Of a stretch of DNA of 64,000 bases, positions 59,690 to 64,000 are shown one piece after another. Each line of letters begins with the position of its first letter. Position 1 is the first letter of the stretch. The DNA lies in the NCBI RefSeq assembly GCF_007827815.1, contig NZ_VITH01000014.1, forward strand, positions 1 to 64,000, given 5' to 3'. Source of the stretch: Azospirillum brasilense (GTDB lineage Bacteria > Pseudomonadota > Alphaproteobacteria > Azospirillales > Azospirillaceae). The position numbers and the translations under genes are program-made. The notes under the pieces are model-generated. The model searched no databases. It was not told the origin of the DNA and saw nothing but the letters and a program-made list of their open reading frames with translations.

Positions 59690-61321
59690 TCACCCGCGGA
59701 CGGCGGTCAGGTTGCGCCGATACTCGCGCGGGCTTTCCCCGACGAGGCGGCGGAAGCTCTTCTCGAAATGGCTGAGGTCGCCGTAGCCGACGCTCATCGC
59801 CACCTCGGTGATCGGCAGCCGGCGCTCGGCGGCCAGCAATTCGCGCGCCTTGTGGATGCGGATGCGGCCGAGCAGACCCTTGAAGGAGGTCTGAAGCTCC
59901 GTCCGGAACAGATAGCTGAGGTGGGACGGGCTGACATGCGCCTGCCGGGACAGCTCATCCAGCGTGATCGGGTCGGCGAAGCGCTCGCCCAGGAACAGCA
60001 GCGCCTTGCGCAGACCGCCGTGCAGCCGGGCCAGGGCGTCCTGGTCGCGGGTCAGCGCGCAGCGCACCCAGCGGTCGGCGGGTGGCGGAGCCGGAGGAGC
60101 CGTCGGCACGGCCTCCGGATGGTCCTCCGGATGAGGGCCGGAGTCCGGCGCCGCCGGCATGGCGCCGCCGACCATCCAGGGGGCGTGGCGGCGCACGTCG
60201 CCATGGCGGATCGGCCGGCCACCGGTCATCACCGCCAGCCGGGCGATCACCCGCTCCAGCTCGAACAGGTTCTCCGGCCAGGAATGGGCCTTGCACAGGG
60301 CGATCAGCTCGTCGGTCCGCGTCTCGTCGGCACGCCCGCCGTGGCGCTCCAGGGCAGCGAGGACCAGCGGCTCGATGTCCGCCGGGCGGTCGCGTAGCGG
60401 CGGCACGGTGGCGCACAGGAAATCCAGCTCGGCGAGCAGCGGGCGGGAGAAGCGCCCCTCCTCCGCCAGCCGCCGCAGATCGGCGGTGGTCGAGGCGATG
60501 ACCCGCGGGTTCCCCATCCCACTGGCCATACCGGCGGCCGCTCCGCCGGCGGACAGCGTCCAGCCGCCCGGCGCGTCGAGCCATTGGCCGAGTTGGGACG
60601 GCATGTGCTGGACGATCTGCCCTTGAAGGGACGGCGTCATCTCGTCGACTCCGCTGAGGAACAGGGTCCCCCCGGCGGCCCGCGCGAACCAGTCGGCGGG
60701 CGTTCCCACCGGGTCCGCCCCATTGACCTGGACGAAGGGGCCGTCGCGCCGCGGCCCGCAACCGTGGATCGCCGCGGCGAGCTGCGCCTTCTCCGTTCCG
60801 AACTCGCCGGTCAGCAGGACGGGCAGCGCGCTGTGGGCGGCCTGCTCCAGGAAGGCGTCCAGTTCGCGCAGCGCCGGGCTCATGCCGACCATCATCAGGG
60901 GACGGCCGAACCGCCGCTCCGCCCAGCGCCGCACCTCGTAGCGCTTGGCGAGATAACCGCACTGGCGGGCAACGTCCTGCAGGATGGGGGCCTCGGGCGC
61001 GGCGCCGTCCGGCGCGCGGTCGAGGACCAGCCGCATCTCGCCGACCGGCGCGTCGGCGTAGGTGATAGGCACCACCACCGCCTCCGGGTCGGCCGCGGCC
61101 TCGTTGGGATCGCCGTCCGCCGTCCAGCAGAGACGACCGCCCGCCCGGTCCTGGGCGAGCACCAGCGTGCCCATGTCCTGGAGCCACAACGCCCCGCCGC
61201 GCAGCGGCGCGCGGTCGACCAGCCGGTCCATCAGCCCGCCGATCAGGTCCGGCAGGCTGCGGAAATCGGCCGAGCCCGGGTGCAGAATCTCGTCCAGCGC
61301 GCCACCGACCGACACAGTCAT
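59690..61321 (-). CDS. AAA+ (degenerate sigma-54-activator-like) / AraC fusion regulator
   Basis: Regulator of 543 residues, start at 61321 with a GGAGG ribosome site. Residues 1-130 are GAF-like. Residues about 140-400 resemble the AAA+ module of sigma-54 activators. But the Walker A reads TGEFGTEK, the Walker B acids are altered (GTLFLSGVDEM), and the segment that should carry the GAFTGA loop is missing. The C-terminus (about 445-540) is an AraC-type double helix-turn-helix (ELSRQAHVSPSHLSYLFR, ITEVAMSVGYGDLSHFEKSFRRLVGESPREYRR). It thus probably acts with sigma-70. It lies just downstream of adhE and is a good candidate for its control. Confidence 0.85.
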   Translation of the reverse strand: MTVSVGGALDEILHPGSADFRSLPDLIGGLMDRLVDRAPLRGGALWLQDMGTLVLAQDRAGGRLCWTADGDPNEAAADPEAVVVPITYADAPVGEMRLVLDRAPDGAAPEAPILQDVARQCGYLAKRYEVRRWAERRFGRPLMMVGMSPALRELDAFLEQAAHSALPVLLTGEFGTEKAQLAAAIHGCGPRRDGPFVQVNGADPVGTPADWFARAAGGTLFLSGVDEMTPSLQGQIVQHMPSQLGQWLDAPGGWTLSAGGAAAGMASGMGNPRVIASTTADLRRLAEEGRFSRPLLAELDFLCATVPPLRDRPADIEPLVLAALERHGGRADETRTDELIALCKAHSWPENLFELERVIARLAVMTGGRPIRHGDVRRHAPWMVGGAMPAAPDSGPHPEDHPEAVPTAPPAPPPADRWVRCALTRDQDALARLHGGLRKALLFLGERFADPITLDELSRQAHVSPSHLSYLFRTELQTSFKGLLGRIRIHKARELLAAERRLPITEVAMSVGYGDLSHFEKSFRRLVGESPREYRRNLTAVRG

Positions 61322-61382
61322 CGCGTCGCCTCCGTGGAAAAACCGTGCCGCGTCTTCCGCGCGCGCCGGACCCTGAAGACGA

Positions 61383-61406
61383 ATGCATGCATCGCGGATC
61401 CGCGAT
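61383..61406. promoter_or_regulatory. two adjoining perfect palindromes before the AAA+/AraC gene
   Basis: ATGCATGCAT (61383-61392) and ATCGCGGATCCGCGAT (61391-61406) are perfect palindromes that share two bases. They lie about 62-85 bases before the regulator start, a suitable place for an operator. Confidence 0.45.
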
Positions 61407-61549
61407 GACGGTAATCGGATTGATAGGAGCGAATCATGACCGGAATCTCCTGCCGCCGTTTCAGACAATAGGCTCACAGCCAATCGACGCTTCATGGCGT
61501 CAGGGCGTGAAGTCTTCGGCGGACCGGCTTTTTTTCCGGACAAAAGAAA

Positions 61550-61588
61550 GGGCCGCCCGGCGTCCGGTTCCCCGGAGACGGGCGGCCC
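61550..61588 (-). terminator. rho-independent terminator of adhE
   Basis: On the minus strand GGGCCGCCCG pairs perfectly with CGGGCGGCCC across a 19-base loop and is followed by TTTCTTTTG. It lies 26 bases after the adhE stop. Confidence 0.85.
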
Positions 61589-61614
61589 GTCAGGCCTCAA
61601 TCACATTGGGAGAC

Positions 61615-64000
61615 TCAGCGCGACCGGACCAGCGCCACCGGCTTGCGCTCAGCCGCGGGTTCCGGCGCACGCTCCGCCCCCTCGGCGTAGGCGCGGCCGT
61701 AGTAGCTGTCGAGCAGGAGCTGCCGGATCTCCGCAACCAGCGGGAAGCGCGGGTTGGCGCCGGTGCACTGGTCATCGAAGGCGGCCTCGGCGATGGCGTC
61801 GAGCCGGGCCAGGAACTCCGCCTCCGGCACCCCGGCGGCCTGTATCGAGGCCGGGATGTCCAGCGTCCGCTTCAGCTCCTCCACCCAGGCCACCAGCGTC
61901 TCCACCCGCTCATGGTCGCGGCTGCCGCCGAGGCCGAGGTGGCGGGCGATCTCGGCGTAGCGGGCGACGCCCTTGGGCCGGTCGTACTGGCTGAAGGCGG
62001 TCTGCTTGGTCGGGATGTCGGCGGCGTTGTAGCGGATGACGTTGGCGATCAGCAGGGCGTTGGCGACGCCGTGCGGCAGGTGGAACTCCGCCCCCAGCTT
62101 GTGCGCCATCGAATGGCAGACGCCGAGGAAGGCGTTGGCGAAGGCGATGCCGGCCAGCGTGGCAGCGCTGTGCACCTGCTCGCGCGCCTTGGGGTCCTTG
62201 GCGCCGTTGACGTAGGCGGAGGGCAGATGCTCCTTCAGCAGCTTCAGCGCCTGGAGCGCCTGACCGTCGGTGTATTCGTTGGCCAGGACGGAGACGTAGG
62301 CCTCCAGCGCGTGGGTCACCGCGTCGATGCCCCCGGCAGCGGTCAGGCCCTTCGGCATGTCCATCACCAGATTGGCGTCGATGATCGCCATGTTGGGCGT
62401 CAGTTCATAGTCGGCGATCGGGTACTTGATGCCGGTGCGCTCGTCGGTCACCACGGCGAAGGGCGTGACCTCCGAGCCGGTGCCGGACGTGGTCGGGACG
62501 GCGACGAACTGCGCCTTCACGCCCAGCTTGGGGAAGGTGTAGATGCGCTTTCGGATGTCCATGAAGCGCAGGGCCAGATCCTCGAAGGCGACGTCCGGGG
62601 CCTCGTACATCACCCACATGATCTTGGCCGCGTCCATCGGCGAGCCGCCGCCCAGCGCCAGGATGACGTCCGGCTGGAAGGCGTTGGCGAGCGCCAGCCC
62701 GCGCCGCACCACCGCCAGGGTGGGGTCGGCGGCGACCTCGAAGAAGGTCTCCACCGCAAGGCCCAGACCCTTGAGGATGCGCACGGTCTCGTCGACGTGG
62801 CCGTTCTCGAACAGGAAGCGGTCGGTGACGATCAGGCAGCGCTTCTTGCCGCGCATTTCCTCCAGGGCGAAGGGCAGGCAGCCGCGGCGGAAGTAGATCG
62901 ATTTCGGCAGCTTGTGCCACAGCATGTTCTCGGCCCTCTTCGCCACGGTCTTGCGGTTGATGAGGTGCTGCGGCCCGACATTCTCGGAGATTGAGTTGCC
63001 GCCCCAGGAGCCGCAGCCGAGCGTCAGCGACGGCGCCAGACGGAAATTGTAGAGGTCGCCGATGCCGCCCTGCGACGACGGCGTGTTGATCAGGATGCGC
63101 GCCGTCTTCATCGCCTGCCCGAAATGGCGGATGCGCTCCGGCTGCTGGTCCTGGTCGGTGTAGAGAGCGGAGGTGTGGCCGATGCCGCCCAGCGCGACCA
63201 GCGCCGCCGCCTTGTCGCAGGCGTCCATGAAGTCGCGGGCTCGGTAGAGCGCCAGGGTCGGCGACAGCTTCTCGTGGGCGAAGGGCTCGTCCTCGGTCAC
63301 CGCCTCGACCTCGGCGATCAGCACCTTGGTGTGATTGGGAACGCTCACCCCGGCCATGGCGGCGATGGCGCCGGCCGACTGGCCGACGATGTCGGCGTTG
63401 AGCGCGCCGTTCTTCAGCAGCACCTTGCGCACCGCGTCGGCGTCCGCCGCCGACAGGATGTGGCCGCCATGGTGGGCGAAGCGGTCGCGCACCGCCTCAT
63501 AGACGGCGTCCACGACGATGGCCGACTGCTCCGACGCGCAGACCACGCCGTTGTCGAAGGTCTTGGACATCAGGATGGAGGCGACGGCCCGCTTGATGTC
63601 GGCGAACTCGTCGATCACCGCCGGAGTGTTGCCGGCGCCGACGCCGATCGCCGGCTTGCCCGAGGAATAGGCCGCCTTGACCATGCCCGGCCCGCCGGTC
63701 GCCAGGATCAGGTTGATGTCGGGGTGGTGCATCACCGCGTTCGACAGCTCCACCGAGGGCTCGTCGATCCAGCCGATGATGTCCGGCGGTGCGCCGGCCT
63801 CCACCGCCGCCTGCAGCACGATCCGCGCGGCCTCGCAGGTCGCCTTGCGGGCGCGGGGGTGCGGCGAGAAGACGATGCCGTTGCGCGTCTTCAGGCTGAT
63901 CAGCGCCTTGAAGATGGCCGTGGAGGTCGGGTTGGTCGTCGGCACGATGGCGCAGATCAGCCCCACCGGCTCGGCGATCGTCATGATGCCGTATTCCGGA
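61615..64000 (-). CDS. adhE: bifunctional acetaldehyde-CoA/alcohol dehydrogenase AdhE, 5' end cut off
   Basis: Reduces acetyl-CoA to acetaldehyde and then to ethanol. About 795 residues are visible. The frame is open to the window edge and reads PEYGIMTIAEPVGLICAIVPTTNPTS there, which is inside the aldehyde dehydrogenase domain, so roughly 90-100 N-terminal residues lie outside. The catalytic cysteine region (NGVVCASEQSAIV) and the C-terminal iron-dependent alcohol dehydrogenase domain (GGGSPMDAAK, THALEAYVSV, GVCHSMAHKLGAEFHLPHG) are intact. A terminator follows. With pflB, pta and ackA it completes a mixed-acid fermentation set. Confidence 0.95.
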   Translation of the reverse strand, partial: PEYGIMTIAEPVGLICAIVPTTNPTSTAIFKALISLKTRNGIVFSPHPRARKATCEAARIVLQAAVEAGAPPDIIGWIDEPSVELSNAVMHHPDINLILATGGPGMVKAAYSSGKPAIGVGAGNTPAVIDEFADIKRAVASILMSKTFDNGVVCASEQSAIVVDAVYEAVRDRFAHHGGHILSAADADAVRKVLLKNGALNADIVGQSAGAIAAMAGVSVPNHTKVLIAEVEAVTEDEPFAHEKLSPTLALYRARDFMDACDKAAALVALGGIGHTSALYTDQDQQPERIRHFGQAMKTARILINTPSSQGGIGDLYNFRLAPSLTLGCGSWGGNSISENVGPQHLINRKTVAKRAENMLWHKLPKSIYFRRGCLPFALEEMRGKKRCLIVTDRFLFENGHVDETVRILKGLGLAVETFFEVAADPTLAVVRRGLALANAFQPDVILALGGGSPMDAAKIMWVMYEAPDVAFEDLALRFMDIRKRIYTFPKLGVKAQFVAVPTTSGTGSEVTPFAVVTDERTGIKYPIADYELTPNMAIIDANLVMDMPKGLTAAGGIDAVTHALEAYVSVLANEYTDGQALQALKLLKEHLPSAYVNGAKDPKAREQVHSAATLAGIAFANAFLGVCHSMAHKLGAEFHLPHGVANALLIANVIRYNAADIPTKQTAFSQYDRPKGVARYAEIARHLGLGGSRDHERVETLVAWVEELKRTLDIPASIQAAGVPEAEFLARLDAIAEAAFDDQCTGANPRFPLVAEIRQLLLDSYYGRAYAEGAERAPEPAAERKPVALVRSR

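Noticed and set aside
63982..63984. Internal ATG as the start of adhE
   Set aside because: The frame continues to the window edge with AdhE-like residues (PEYGI) and the family has roughly 90-100 more N-terminal residues, so the gene is cut by the window rather than starting here.

Overview
This 64 kb window looks like chromosomal or chromid DNA of an Azospirillum-type alphaproteobacterium (Rhodospirillales). The GC content is very high, and most reading frames have long antisense shadows. The gene content also fits: a bacteriophytochrome with an HWE kinase, a MaoC-Pta fusion, DctPQM TRAP transport, a large flagellar export locus and an FlgJ without a muramidase domain. The genus is inferred from gene content and was not checked by alignment. 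No rRNA, tRNA, CRISPR array, insertion sequence or prophage was seen.

Layout. 0-4.4 kb: a small unknown gene and a minus-strand operon gntR-uxuB-uxuA for hexuronate breakdown (fructuronate to mannonate to KDG). 4.6-6.3 kb: a secreted PDC/Cache-like protein and an alpha/beta hydrolase. 6.3-14.2 kb: central and fermentative carbon metabolism (ackA, a MaoC-pta fusion, eno, pflB) with a divergent HexR-type sugar-phosphate regulator. 14.3-20.5 kb: an RND efflux pump with its adaptor and two tandem, clearly paralogous TetR regulators. 20.7-26.1 kb: a membrane hybrid histidine kinase convergent with a bacteriophytochrome. 26.5-31.8 kb: pyk, pflA, focA, an EamA transporter and a second GntR/FCD regulator. 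32.2-35.8 kb: a TRAP transporter (dctPQM), probably for hexuronates, and a TerC-family protein. 35.9-40.8 kb: a chemoreceptor, three unrecognised small genes and a double cold-shock-domain protein. 41.0-57.3 kb: flagellar genes. One plus-strand run is flgE-flgK-flgL-flgI-flgJ-flgN. One long minus-strand run is flgB-flgC-fliE-fliQ-slt-flhA-fliR-flhB followed by an unknown gene. A divergent pair is fliI plus an unknown coupled gene. 57.3-64 kb: a LysR/MFS pair, an unusual AAA+/AraC regulator, and adhE running off the right edge.

How it fits together. Hexuronates would enter through the TRAP system and pass through UxuB/UxuA to KDG. Pyruvate from Pyk could go to PflB/PflA (formate out by FocA), to Pta-AckA (acetate, ATP) or to AdhE (ethanol). 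Six AT-rich palindromic sites of one family (core CTRATATAYTAG or ATACTAGTAT) lie before gntR-uxuBA, pta-ackA, pyk, the second gntR and dctPQM, and in antisense orientation at the 3' end of hexR. This suggests a shared GntR/FCD-controlled regulon linking hexuronate use to overflow metabolism, and is the most interesting signal here. A second feature is a family of about 100-bp nested palindromic repeats scattered between genes.
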